Assembly (NCBI GenBank): GCA_036477795.1
Contig: JAZGDL010000107.1
Location: 1-53,370, forward strand
Source of the DNA: JAZGDL01 sp036477795
GTDB taxonomy: Bacteria; Planctomycetota; Phycisphaerae; UBA1845
DNA length: 53,370 nucleotides
Direction of reading: 5' to 3'
This document shows, one piece after another, positions 16,620 through 24,186 of this stretch (position 1 is its first letter; each line of letters starts with the position of its first letter). The translations under genes and the position numbers were made by a program. Under the pieces are notes generated by a model that saw only the letters and a list, made by a program, of their open reading frames with translations, ran no database searches and had not been told where the DNA came from.

Positions 16620-17459
16620 TCAACACCCCCCGCTGATCGGTTCGGGTATCACGGGCGGAGTCCCCGCGCTCCCCGCGCTGGCGCTTGGGGCTCGGATCGG
16701 TTGCGCCTTAGTCGCGACAATGGACAGCAACGGTGCCCAACCGCGCGGGTGACGGCGCTTGCCGAACAGATGGTTCGTGAAGGGGGTCAGACCGAACCAG
16801 TGAAACGACGCTCGCGGCTCCAGGCGGGCGCGGCGCAACTGGTCCACCACCCGTTGGCTATCGACCCCGTGCTCTCGAAACTCAGCCATGGTGTAGGTTC
16901 GAGCGTCAACGCCGGAGGCTGCCTGGGCGTACTTGTCGCCCGCCCCCCGAAGGCGGCGATAGATGGTCAGTGGAGCGCGAAAGCGTCTGTAAAAGGCGGA
17001 GTCCATGTCGTGGTCGGACCAGAACGCCCCGCCCGGTGCCAAGACGCGTTGCACCTCTCGAACCAGCGCCGCGGTATCGTAGAGGTGATGCAGCACGGCG
17101 AAGCAAGTAACCACGTTGACCGATTCATCGGCGATAGGCAGGGCGTCGGTATCGGCAGCCACGCGCGCATCGGCAGCAGTCCCTGCCGTCGCCAGAATGC
17201 CCGGCGACAGATCAAGGGCGATGGTACGTGCAAAGATGCCCCGTGCAGCCCGCGTGACCACGCCGGCGCCGCTGCCCACATCCAGCAGCACAGCGTCACC
17301 ATGCACGCCGGCCAGCTCTTCCAAGCGTGACCGAATCCACGCCGACAGGGTCGCGTCCCGTCGACCGTCAATGGCTTCGTAGGCGTCCGCCACCGCGTCG
17401 TACAGGCGGCGGTTGGCCCGCTTGACGTCGGCGGCAGTTGGGCCAGCCGCGGGATTCAT
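16620..17459 (-). CDS. Class I SAM-dependent methyltransferase
   Basis: Transfers a methyl group from S-adenosylmethionine to an unknown substrate. The Rossmann-type motif I is LLDVGSGAGVVTRAAR, followed by ALDLSPG (motif II), a DALPIADESVNVVTCFAVLHH block and REVQRVLAPGG (motif III region), as in the Methyltransf_11 family. The ATG at 17459 overlaps the TGA of the upstream epimerase (ATGA), which fixes the start; 279 residues. The C-terminal tail APSASAGSAGTPPVIPEP is encoded by repeat element PE-F (16659-16695) and is not expected in the family, so the end of this protein has been altered by repeat DNA. Confidence 0.85.
   Translation of the reverse strand: MNPAAGPTAADVKRANRRLYDAVADAYEAIDGRRDATLSAWIRSRLEELAGVHGDAVLLDVGSGAGVVTRAARGIFARTIALDLSPGILATAGTAADARVAADTDALPIADESVNVVTCFAVLHHLYDTAALVREVQRVLAPGGAFWSDHDMDSAFYRRFRAPLTIYRRLRGAGDKYAQAASGVDARTYTMAEFREHGVDSQRVVDQLRRARLEPRASFHWFGLTPFTNHLFGKRRHPRGWAPLLSIVATKAQPIRAPSASAGSAGTPPVIPEPISGGC
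16659..16695. repeat. PE-F element inside the methyltransferase gene
   Basis: CCCCGCGCTCCCCGCGCTGG followed by CGCTTGGGGCTCGGA, the inverse of the intergenic copy at 10504-10530. It encodes APSASAGSAG at the C-terminus of the methyltransferase. Confidence 0.75.
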
Positions 17460-18508
17460 CCCGGGCAGCCTCTGGACGTGACACACCCTGCAAGGGTGAT
17501 CAATCCCTCGCGTCGGTAGTAATCCCACGCGGCCGCCAAGGTGCTGGTGAAGTCCCGTTGTGCTCGCCATCCGCATTCCGATTCAGCCCGCCGGCTTGAA
17601 AAGAACTTGAATGCGAATGTATCGGCAACGATCTGTGGGGTGATTAGACGACTGCGGCTGATTCGCTGGACCGCCCAGGCGGCTGCCGCCATCGGATGAC
17701 GGGCCATTGAGGGCAAGGGCACCAGCAGCGGACGCCGGCCGATCACTTCGGCAACGCGCTCGACGATCTGCTGAAAACGAAGATTCGAGCCCCCCAGAAT
17801 GTATCGCCGGCCGGATCGACCCCGGAGCCCGACGGCGCGGATGCCCTCAGCCGCATCGTCGACGTCAATCACGTTGGTCCCCCCCGGCGGAACCGGCATC
17901 ACACGGGCCCGGGCCATCTGCCGGACGATGGTGCCGGAGTTGAGCGAACGGTCGCCAGGCCCAAAAACCGTTGTTGGATTGACAACCACGACGTCCTGCC
18001 CGGCCCGGGCAGCCTCAAACGCGTGCGCCTCCGCCGCCAGCTTGCTGCGCATATAGGGGTTGCGCTGGGGCAGGCTTTGGTCGCATCTGGCCGATTCGTC
18101 GAGAAGTCGGTCCCCATGATGCGACAGGCCGATGGTGCAGGCGCTGCTGACGACAACGGTGCGGACGACAGAGGCCGCCTTGGCAGCCATGAGCACATTG
18201 CGGGTGCCGCCGGCATTGATCTGGAGTAGCTGTTCCAGTTCGGCTGCATCGAAGGAGATGCGGGCCGCCAGATGGTAGACGATGTCACAGCCGGTCATCG
18301 CCGATTGAAGAGATTTGACATGGTCACACAACGCGCCATGCACGACGCGTACCGGCGGCGGCAATACGATCCGCGACTCCCCATCCGAGACGCGACCGTG
18401 AGGAAGCGTTGGGCGCACCAGCGCGGTGACCTCGTCGCCGGCCTGTAGTAATCGCTCCACCAGCCGCCGCCCGATGAATCCCGTAGCTCCCGTGACGAAC
18501 GCTCGCAT
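17456..18508 (-). CDS. NAD-dependent epimerase/dehydratase (dihydroflavonol reductase-like)
   Basis: Extended short-chain dehydrogenase that oxidises, reduces or epimerises a nucleotide sugar, sterol-like or acyl substrate with NAD(P). The N-terminal Rossmann motif GATGFIGRRL, the CDIVYHLAA strand, the VVSSACTIGL catalytic serine region and the NPYMRSK (YxxxK) active site are present in order. 350 residues from the ATG at 18508. It opens the operon with the methyltransferase and the radical SAM gene. Residues about 33-45 (TLPHGRVSDGES) are encoded by repeat element PE-G inserted after ALVRP, in the loop following the second beta strand where related enzymes have no such peptide. The reaction cannot be named. 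Confidence 0.85.
   Translation of the reverse strand: MRAFVTGATGFIGRRLVERLLQAGDEVTALVRPTLPHGRVSDGESRIVLPPPVRVVHGALCDHVKSLQSAMTGCDIVYHLAARISFDAAELEQLLQINAGGTRNVLMAAKAASVVRTVVVSSACTIGLSHHGDRLLDESARCDQSLPQRNPYMRSKLAAEAHAFEAARAGQDVVVVNPTTVFGPGDRSLNSGTIVRQMARARVMPVPPGGTNVIDVDDAAEGIRAVGLRGRSGRRYILGGSNLRFQQIVERVAEVIGRRPLLVPLPSMARHPMAAAAWAVQRISRSRLITPQIVADTFAFKFFSSRRAESECGWRAQRDFTSTLAAAWDYYRREGLITLAGCVTSRGCPG
18373..18412. repeat. PE-G element inside the epimerase gene
   Basis: CGACTCCCCATCCGAGACGC followed by GACCGTGAGGAAGCG. It matches 22113-22151 inside the flippase gene and copies at 30823-30854 and 30878-30910 between genes. Confidence 0.8.
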
Positions 18509-18527
18509 TAAACCTTCCCGGCGTACT

Positions 18528-18548
18528 ACGGGCGGCTTGTCCGCCCGT
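18528..18548. repeat. Small palindrome upstream of the epimerase operon
   Basis: ACGGGCGG-CTTGT-CCGCCCGT hairpin, 20 bases upstream of the ATG at 18508; it would lie in the leader of the operon mRNA. The rest of the divergent spacer 18509-18718 shows no clear signal. Confidence 0.6.
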
Positions 18549-18718
18549 GTTCACGCTCAGCGGTCCTGCTACGGGTACAATATCGACCGCAATCCAGCCC
18601 GCCTCTGAAATGAAACTCGTGTGAAACAAACACCATTGCGACTTGACCATTCTTGCGGATGTATGCACTCTGTCCATATGGGACAGGAATCAAGCGGGAT
18701 CATCCGACGAGACGACAA

Positions 18719-19213
18719 ATGCGAAAGCCGGTGATTGGCGTGATGGGCGGCGCAAACGTTGACCACCACGTCGCTCAGCGGGCTCACCGCCTGGGCACGT
18801 TGATAGCCCAGCGCGGCTGGGTCCTGCTCAATGGCGGCCGCAATCAGGGCGTAATGGCTGCCTCCGCCAAAGGCGCAGCCCAGGCTGGCGGAACCGTCCT
18901 CGGAATCCTGCCCGACAACGACACGCACAACGCCTCGCCCGATCTCGACTTCGCCATCGTCACCGGCCTGGGCGACGCACGAAACGTAGTCAACATACTT
19001 TCCAGCGACGTTGTCATCGCCTGCCCGGGGTCCGCCGGCACGCTCTCAGAAGTTGCACTTGCCTTGAAAAACAAGAAGCGTGTCATACTGCTTGGCTTCG
19101 ACGCCGGCTCTGCGTTGGAACCCTACCGGGCCAGCGCGATGCTAACTGACGCCGCCTCGCCTGAAGATGCGGTTCAACAGGCCGCCGCAGCACTCGATCG
19201 CCACCCACATTGA
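18719..19213 (+). CDS. LOG-family / TIGR00725-like Rossmann protein
   Basis: A small Rossmann-fold protein (164 residues) of the group once called lysine decarboxylase-like. The start RKPVIGVMGGANVD, the GGRNQGVMAASAKGA block, GLGDARNVVNILSSDVVIAC and PGSAGTLSEVALALKNKK (the PGGxGTxxE motif with S instead of the second G) define the family. Members cleave nucleoside monophosphates or act in cytokinin-type metabolism; the true role here is unknown. The ATG at 18719 gives the family start; the frame is open upstream to 18653 but that part is not conserved. Lone plus-strand gene between two minus-strand operons. Confidence 0.8.
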   Translation: MRKPVIGVMGGANVDHHVAQRAHRLGTLIAQRGWVLLNGGRNQGVMAASAKGAAQAGGTVLGILPDNDTHNASPDLDFAIVTGLGDARNVVNILSSDVVIACPGSAGTLSEVALALKNKKRVILLGFDAGSALEPYRASAMLTDAASPEDAVQQAAAALDRHPH

Positions 19214-19262
19214 CTTGCAGGCTACAACAAATCCCGTGAGACCGGATTCCCCGCCTGTCGTC

Positions 19263-19287
19263 GACCGACTGGAAAGCCGGTCCCACA
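19263..19287. repeat. PE-D palindromic element (intergenic)
   Basis: GACCGACTGGAAAGCCGGTC followed by CCACA; one mismatch to the PE-D consensus shared with 11096, 27005 (inverse) and, degenerately, 6073. Confidence 0.85.
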
Positions 19288-19409
19288 CACAGAAACGGCT
19301 GACCTTGCGTTGTACTGCTAATAGGTCCGGAAATAGCGTGCCCTAACGTGCCGCGCACCGCTCTTTCCTTGACTTTGCAGCTACCTATTGTGCATAATCA
19401 TAGCAGGTA

Positions 19410-19552
19410 AGCGTTCAGCCATCAGCAGTCAGCGTTCAGCGATCCGCTATCAGTGGAGTGCTGGCCACTGACCGCTGATTTGAAATGGGGGTGATCAGCG
19501 ACGGGGCCGATTTTCGGTCTGGCTGACTGCTGAAAGCTGACCGCTGAACGCT
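19410..19552. repeat. AGCGTTCAGC array with inverted arm
   Basis: AGCGTTCAGC-CATCAGCAGTCAGCGTTCAGC-type units (19410-19452) face the inverse arm GGCTGACTGCTGAAAGCTGA ... CGCTGAACGCT (19521-19552), about 70 bases apart. Located before the serine hydrolase gene. No gene is supported from 19214 to 19630. Confidence 0.65.
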
Positions 19553-19630
19553 CGCCATGGTGGTTCGCTTCGCGCCAACGGAGGACCGCACGCTGCAACC
19601 GGAAGAGGACGGGAATGCGCTGTTTCCGCA

Positions 19631-20953
19631 ATGGCTTTGATGTCCCAATACCACGTGCCACTAGATGATGATGCGCCCTCCAGCCGACGGTACATGTTCC
19701 GCGCGGCGCTTTGCTGGTTCCTTGCGGCCGCGGCGGCTGCGACCAACACCGCTGCCGACGACGTCTTCCCCGGCGCGACATGGGAAACCCGCACTCCTGC
19801 AGAAATGGGGATGAAGGCGACCAGGCTCAACGATTTCACCGCATTCGTCGGCGGCCGCGGTTGCGTGGTGCGCGACGGCTACATGGTCCATACCTGGGGA
19901 GACCAGAGCCTTCGCAGAGATATTGCCTCGGCGGCTAAACCGTTCATCAGCCACTTCCTCTTCGTGGCGGTGGAGAGCGGTCGGTTGCCCGGTCTCGATG
20001 CCCTGGCGCTCGACTATGAGCCGTGCCTGGGCGACATCAACGCGGATCTCGGCTTCAAAGACCGCGGCATCACCTTCCGGCACATGGCCAATATGATATC
20101 CTGCTACGGCGTCAGCGAAAAGCCCGGGACCGCCTTCAATTACAACGATTGGCAGGTGGCCTTGTACTGGGACACCCTCTTTCTCAAGGTATACGGAGCT
20201 ACCTACGACAATGTCGACAAGACCGTACTGGGCCCTCTGCTCACCGACGTCCTTAGATTCCAGGACAACCCCACGTTCATGGCTTTCGGCACGGGCGACC
20301 GCCCCGGTCGGGTGCGCATCTCCGTCCGCGACTTCGCCCGCTTTGGGCTGCTCTATTTGCGCCAGGGGAACTGGAACGGCACTCAGGTCATCAGCCGGAA
20401 ACACGTAACCCTGGCGGTGAGCAGCGCTCTGTCCAACGACATCCCACGCACACTCGCCCTTCAAGCCGAAATGTGCCCGGGCCGGCGCACTTTCGGAGGG
20501 GGCGATATCCCGGACGACCAGGCTGATCATCACGGTAGCTACAGTTGGACGTGGTGGACTAACGGGGTGGACCGCGACGGTTTTCGCTCGTTTCCCGACG
20601 CGCCGCCGGGTACTTACGGCGCGTTCGGCCACGGACCTCGACGGGCCCTGTGGATCATGCCCGAGTTGGGAATCGTAGTTTCCTACAACAACGCCAACAT
20701 CACCGGCGGCACTCCCCCCGGCCCCCTCACCAATCAGGCGATGAAACTGCTGATGGAGGCCATGCTCCCTTCGGGTGACTGCAACGCCGACGGCGTGGTC
20801 AATCTCTTTGACTATGGGGCATTCGCGAATTGCGTGTCTGGCCCGGATGGCGGTCCATTGTCGCCCGAGTGCGCCTGCTTCGACCTGGACCACGACGAGG
20901 ACGTGGACTTGGTCGACTTCGGCATGTTCCAGGCGGGATTCACAGGCTCCTAG
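19631..20953 (+). CDS. Exported serine hydrolase (beta-lactamase class C-like) with dockerin-like tail
   Basis: Penicillin-binding protein / esterase-type serine hydrolase, 440 residues. The N-terminus carries SSRRYMFRAALCWFLAAAAA, which fits a twin-arginine signal, so export in folded form is likely; a Sec start at the internal ATG 19694 is the alternative. The catalytic SxxK is S100-A-A-K103 in DIASAAKPF; Tyr171 in FNYNDW sits where the YxN Tyr of this family is expected, and the KTG-like third motif is only weakly seen near GAFGHGPRR. The C-terminal 60 residues are a dockerin-like pair (GDCNADGVVNLFDYGAFANC, DLDHDEDVDLVDFGMFQ). Substrate unknown. It stands alone between repeats and the minus-strand flippase operon. 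Confidence 0.8.
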   Translation: MALMSQYHVPLDDDAPSSRRYMFRAALCWFLAAAAAATNTAADDVFPGATWETRTPAEMGMKATRLNDFTAFVGGRGCVVRDGYMVHTWGDQSLRRDIASAAKPFISHFLFVAVESGRLPGLDALALDYEPCLGDINADLGFKDRGITFRHMANMISCYGVSEKPGTAFNYNDWQVALYWDTLFLKVYGATYDNVDKTVLGPLLTDVLRFQDNPTFMAFGTGDRPGRVRISVRDFARFGLLYLRQGNWNGTQVISRKHVTLAVSSALSNDIPRTLALQAEMCPGRRTFGGGDIPDDQADHHGSYSWTWWTNGVDRDGFRSFPDAPPGTYGAFGHGPRRALWIMPELGIVVSYNNANITGGTPPGPLTNQAMKLLMEAMLPSGDCNADGVVNLFDYGAFANCVSGPDGGPLSPECACFDLDHDEDVDLVDFGMFQAGFTGS

Positions 20954-21088
20954 CTCGCTTCCCGTCCCATCTCGACTTGTTGCCTGCCGTGCGACAATTC
21001 AGGGCCATGGCTGGTTCCCAATGGGATCTTGTCATTGCGACGCTATTGCCGACGATTGCCGGAACAGTCCTTCTGCACAGCCGGCCCG

Positions 21089-22198
21089 CTACCCGCGGGC
21101 GTCGTGATTCGTCCCGCTCCGGTCCAGGGCTGCTGCGGGCGGCGTGTCCGCACGCCCCCGGGTCATCGACCGGCTCAATACCACCGCCCCAACCCCGGCG
21201 TAGAACAATCCGCCGGCCACAAACAGCCAAGCGATAACGGCTGCGTCTCCTTGGGTGATCCCCAGCGGGGCGCATATCCAGATCATGACGCATTCACGAA
21301 TCCCGATGCCGTTGAGCGAAAAGGGCGCCATCGCAGCCAGCGATACCAACGGGACCGCCACCAGGAAGCGATCGAACGAAACATCCACACCCAAACACAA
21401 GCTGAACAGCCAGTATTGCAGCACGATTTCGGCCTGCAGGGCAAGCGAATAGAGAAGCGTCTTTGCCAGAATGGTGCGGTGCTGCCGAAAACGGGCAAAG
21501 GCCGTGGCCAGCTTGAACCACGCCCGACGCAGGCCAAACCGATCCACGCCCGGCTCAGCCGCCGGTGCCCTGATCCAAGCCAACGCAACCGCCGCCGCCA
21601 TAAGTACGCCCACCAGCACACCGACGCAATAACGCAGCGCCGGAATCTGGGAGAACCACACGGGATGAATCACGCTGCCGGTGATCACCAAGATGCACAG
21701 GGCTGCCACACCCATTGCCCGCCCCAGAAGCACGGATGACAGAACCGCGGGCAATTGGCCCACCCGGCGGACCATGTACCATACCCGCGACGCGTCGCCG
21801 CCCACCGACGTCGGCAAGAGCTGGTTGAACAACGTGCCGATGAGCATGGCCCGCAATACCTCACCGCTCCCAAGCCGCACCCGCTGCGCCCGAAACAGCG
21901 CACGCAGACGCAACACACCCATCGCATAGCCAAAGGCCGGGGGCATCACCAGAGAGGGCACCAGAAGCCACCAGCGAGCACCGGCCCGACGCAACGAATC
22001 CAGCAACGACTCGTTGCCCACGTGCACAATAACCGCGGCCAACAGGGCGACACTCACCAGGGCGCGAAGCGCTATCTTCACCCGTCGTGATCCCGCGCTC
22101 TGCCATGCGGCCCCCGACTCCCCATCCAAGCCGCGGCCGTGAGGGAGCGTTTCAGACGTTCGGTGGTCGTGGTTGACGTTTGCAGGCAATTGCGACAT
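21089..22198 (-). CDS. Flippase-like integral membrane protein (LPG synthase TM / UPF0104 type)
   Basis: Polytopic membrane protein, 369 residues, with about eight helices. The segments LIGTLFNQLLPTSVGGDASR and PFSLNGIGIRE are hallmarks of the YbhN/AglD-type family, which includes lysylphosphatidylglycerol flippases and putative lipid or glycolipid transporters. It probably moves a lipid-linked product of the adjacent genes across the membrane (inference). It starts 21 bases after the asnB stop and is the last gene of that operon. The cytoplasmic N-terminal arm contains TLPHGRGLDGES (residues about 16-28), encoded by a PE-G repeat, before the first helix IALRALVSVALLAAVIV. Confidence 0.83.
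   Translation of the reverse strand: MSQLPANVNHDHRTSETLPHGRGLDGESGAAWQSAGSRRVKIALRALVSVALLAAVIVHVGNESLLDSLRRAGARWWLLVPSLVMPPAFGYAMGVLRLRALFRAQRVRLGSGEVLRAMLIGTLFNQLLPTSVGGDASRVWYMVRRVGQLPAVLSSVLLGRAMGVAALCILVITGSVIHPVWFSQIPALRYCVGVLVGVLMAAAVALAWIRAPAAEPGVDRFGLRRAWFKLATAFARFRQHRTILAKTLLYSLALQAEIVLQYWLFSLCLGVDVSFDRFLVAVPLVSLAAMAPFSLNGIGIRECVMIWICAPLGITQGDAAVIAWLFVAGGLFYAGVGAVVLSRSMTRGRADTPPAAALDRSGTNHDARG
22113..22151. repeat. PE-G element inside the flippase gene
   Basis: CCGACTCCCCATCCAAGCCG followed by CGGCCGTGAGGGAGCG, matching the copy in the epimerase gene at 18373-18412 and giving the same peptide in the same frame. Confidence 0.8.
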
Positions 22199-22219
22199 GC
22201 CGTCGATATCAGTTACATA

Positions 22220-24160
22220 CTATCGGTCCGCGCCGTCCGTCATCAATCGATCGATGAACTCACGGATCGAGTCCACGGACTCACGCTCGATGCACAGCCG
22301 GTACCAGATCTCCAAGTTCATCAGGACCCAAAGCCGGAAGTTGTGGTCGGCTTTCCCCGAGAGATGAGCCTCGAGCAGGTTCTTCATGACACCACGATCG
22401 AAAATCCCCAATTCCACAAACCGGGACTGTGCGAACAGATTTCGCAGAAAGGTGCTCAGTTCATTCCGCATCCAGAACGCCAGCGGAAACCCGAATCCCT
22501 GCTTGGCGCGGTGGATCACTTCCCGCGGCAGATACCGGGAGGCCACCTGCTTGAGAACGTACTTCAGTTGCCTGCCGCGAAGCTTGAGGTCGGCTGGGAT
22601 CGATGCAGCGTACTCAACCAGCTTGTGATCCACCAGCGGGGATCTGACTTCAAGCGAATGTGCCATCGACATGCGATCGACGATGGTCAACAGATGGTCG
22701 GGCATACGCGTCATCAGATCGGTGTAGAGCATTTTGTCCACAAGTTCAGATGCGTTGTCGGCACTGAACAAGCTCATGATCTTACCGACCGAATCAGGGT
22801 CGTCGATCCGATTCCGTGCCGAGCGAGTGAAGAGCTGTTCCTTGGCCTCGGGTGTGAACCGCAGAAAGCTCGCGCTGCGGGCATACCGCTCCCCTCCTTC
22901 ATACTGCGACATCTCGTTCAACCATTCCGCCTTCTGCGCCAAGCTCTTGTACCCGAAGGAGTGCGGAATCAGGTTCACGATCCGGGCCATGATCCGCGAG
23001 CGGAACCATCCGGGCAGCAGGCAGTAGTAGTCAACCAGCCGGTTGCCCGCGTAACGATCGTATCCTGCGAAGTTTTCATCTCCGCCGTCACCCCCCAAGA
23101 CCACCTTAACGGACTCGCTGGCGAGCTGCGACACAATATAGACGCCGACGCCAAACGGATCGGAAGGCTCATCCATGTGGTGAACCATGTCGGGGATGAG
23201 ATGGATGAGGTCCGCCTGAACCACCTTCTCGTGATGCTCCATTTGGAATTTAGCGGCTACCAATCGGGCATAGGGCAACTCGTTGAACCGCCGCTCCTTA
23301 ACCCCTATCGAAAAGACCGGTATGGTCCCGTTTCCGCTCGAGGCCATCACCGCCGCCACCGTGCTGGAATCGATGCCTCCGCTCAGAAACGCCCCCACTA
23401 AAACGTCACTGACCAGATGGGACCGCGTGGTTTCCAGCAGAATCGAATGCAAGCCCTCGACAACGTCATCCTCGTTATTGGCCTGCTTGTTGGTGAAGTC
23501 CAGATCCCAATAACGCTCGACGGTGAGTTCGCCGTTCTGCAAAACCGCGCGCGATCCTGCCGGAAGCTTTTCTATGCCCTTAAAAAGCGAATAGCGATCC
23601 GGCAAATAGCGTAGCGACATGTAGTGCCACATGCCGTTGAGGTCCAACGCGGGCTGAACCAATCCTGAAGAGAGGATGGCCTTCACCTCCGATGCGAACG
23701 CGAAGGTGCTTCCGTTATTGTAGAAGAACAGCGGTTTTTGTCCCATCGGATCACGCGCCATGAACAGCCGCCTGTTCGGCTGATCCCAGATGGCAAACGC
23801 GAACATCCCGCGCAATCGGTGAACGCACTCCCAGCCCATCGCTTCATAGAGATGCAAAATGACCTCAGTGTCCGTGTGGGTCTTGAAACGGTGCCCCGAC
23901 GCGACCAATTCTTCCCGCAGTTCCCGGTAGTTATAAACCTCACCGTTGTAGATGATCCAGACGGTGTCGTCTTCGTTGGAGATGGGTTGGTGGCCGGTCT
24001 CGAGGTCGATGATGCTGAGGCGCCGATGGGCCAGGCCTATTTCGTCTTTGAACAGGAAGCCTTCATCGTCAGGACCACGATGGCGAAGGGCATCAGCCAT
24101 CCGCCGCAGCGCCTCACGGTCGACTCCCTCAGAGCTGACTATCCCGGCGATTCCGCACAC
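22220..24160 (-). CDS. asnB: Asparagine synthase, glutamine-hydrolysing (cluster-type AsnB)
   Basis: Amidotransferase of 646 residues. The GTG at 24160, preceded by a GAGG ribosome site, gives MCGIAGIVSS with nucleophile Cys2 of the N-terminal glutaminase domain (RRLSIIDLETGHQP, NGEVYNYRELRE). The C-terminal synthetase domain has the PP-loop LSGGIDSSTVAAVMA and VVLGGDGGDENFAGYDR. Such AsnB copies in surface-polysaccharide or natural-product loci usually amidate a pathway intermediate rather than make free asparagine. It is followed at 22198 by the flippase and preceded at 24187 by the carbamoyltransferase. The last codons, EFIDRLMTDGADR, recur almost exactly just after the stop of the GT2 gene (30972-31010). 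Confidence 0.93.
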   Translation of the reverse strand: MCGIAGIVSSEGVDREALRRMADALRHRGPDDEGFLFKDEIGLAHRRLSIIDLETGHQPISNEDDTVWIIYNGEVYNYRELREELVASGHRFKTHTDTEVILHLYEAMGWECVHRLRGMFAFAIWDQPNRRLFMARDPMGQKPLFFYNNGSTFAFASEVKAILSSGLVQPALDLNGMWHYMSLRYLPDRYSLFKGIEKLPAGSRAVLQNGELTVERYWDLDFTNKQANNEDDVVEGLHSILLETTRSHLVSDVLVGAFLSGGIDSSTVAAVMASSGNGTIPVFSIGVKERRFNELPYARLVAAKFQMEHHEKVVQADLIHLIPDMVHHMDEPSDPFGVGVYIVSQLASESVKVVLGGDGGDENFAGYDRYAGNRLVDYYCLLPGWFRSRIMARIVNLIPHSFGYKSLAQKAEWLNEMSQYEGGERYARSASFLRFTPEAKEQLFTRSARNRIDDPDSVGKIMSLFSADNASELVDKMLYTDLMTRMPDHLLTIVDRMSMAHSLEVRSPLVDHKLVEYAASIPADLKLRGRQLKYVLKQVASRYLPREVIHRAKQGFGFPLAFWMRNELSTFLRNLFAQSRFVELGIFDRGVMKNLLEAHLSGKADHNFRLWVLMNLEIWYRLCIERESVDSIREFIDRLMTDGADR

Positions 24161-24186
24161 CGATCAATCCTCACCGTAGCTAATGG

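Noticed and set aside
19661..20893. Minus-strand open frame opposite the serine hydrolase
   Set aside because: The plus-strand frame has a Tat-like signal, SxxK and dockerin-like repeats.
22139..23401. Plus-strand open frame over the AsnB gene
   Set aside because: No ribosome site or domain; the minus strand encodes AsnB with all motifs.
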